Of a DNA stretch of 6,351 nucleotides, positions 6,340-6,351 are shown in pieces (position 1 is the first letter of the stretch; each line of letters starts with the position of its first letter). Position numbers and translations under genes: made by a program. Below the pieces are notes generated by a model. That model was not told the origin of the DNA. It saw nothing but the letters and a program-made list of their open reading frames with translations, and did no database searches. The stretch comes from an uncultured Robiginitomaculum sp. (GTDB lineage Bacteria; Pseudomonadota; Alphaproteobacteria; Caulobacterales; Maricaulaceae): contig CALKXN010000174.1 in assembly GCA_938003555.1 (NCBI GenBank), positions 1 to 6,351 on the forward strand, in the 5' to 3' direction.

Positions 6340-6351
6340 ATGCACCATAAT
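6340..6351 (+). CDS. Start of an unidentified gene (3' truncated)
   Basis: Only four codons (Met-His-His-Asn) are inside the window, so no function can be given. The start is supported by a ribosome binding site 5 nt upstream, a possible promoter and the LytTR-type tandem repeats. It is the likely target of the two-component system encoded before it. Confidence 0.45.

Overview
The window reads as a stretch of a Gram-negative chromosome, most likely from an alphaproteobacterium of moderate GC content. This placement rests on the kind of envelope proteins and regulators encoded, not on a marker gene, so the order or family stays open. All genes lie on the plus strand. No tRNA, rRNA, insertion sequence or CRISPR array is visible.

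Positions 1-4144 hold an envelope gene pair. The first gene is cut by the left edge. Its visible C-terminal part carries an SdrD B-like beta-sandwich with an EF-hand-like calcium loop, followed by a degenerate OmpA-like domain. Its last codons contain the ribosome binding site of the second gene, which starts 4 nt after the first stop. The second gene encodes a 1156-residue exported protein with a clear signal peptide, N-terminal beta-rich domains, a long beta-barrel-like C-terminal part and a terminal phenylalanine, as in many outer-membrane proteins. The tight coupling suggests that the two proteins work together at the cell surface. A perfect 13-bp hairpin closes this unit.

Positions 4145-4334 form a compact intergenic region with a palindrome, an inverted repeat, a run of 13 G residues and a possible small leader ORF whose stop codon overlaps the next start as ATGA. 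The G-run length sets the frame in which upstream reading enters the next gene, so it is a candidate slippery (phase-variable) site, unless it is a sequencing artefact.

Positions 4335-6214 hold a two-gene two-component system: a four-helix membrane histidine kinase of the LytS/AlgZ type (His_kinase family) and a LytTR response regulator of the LytR/AlgR type. They overlap by 4 nt (ATGA). All key phosphotransfer residues are present.

Positions 6215-6339 are a control region. Two near-identical 17-bp direct repeats, 21 bp apart start to start, contain cores that closely match the known AlgR/LytTR binding sequence. They lie upstream of a possible promoter, a ribosome binding site and the first four codons of another gene that runs off the right edge. 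The simplest model is that the regulator encoded here binds these repeats and controls that downstream gene.
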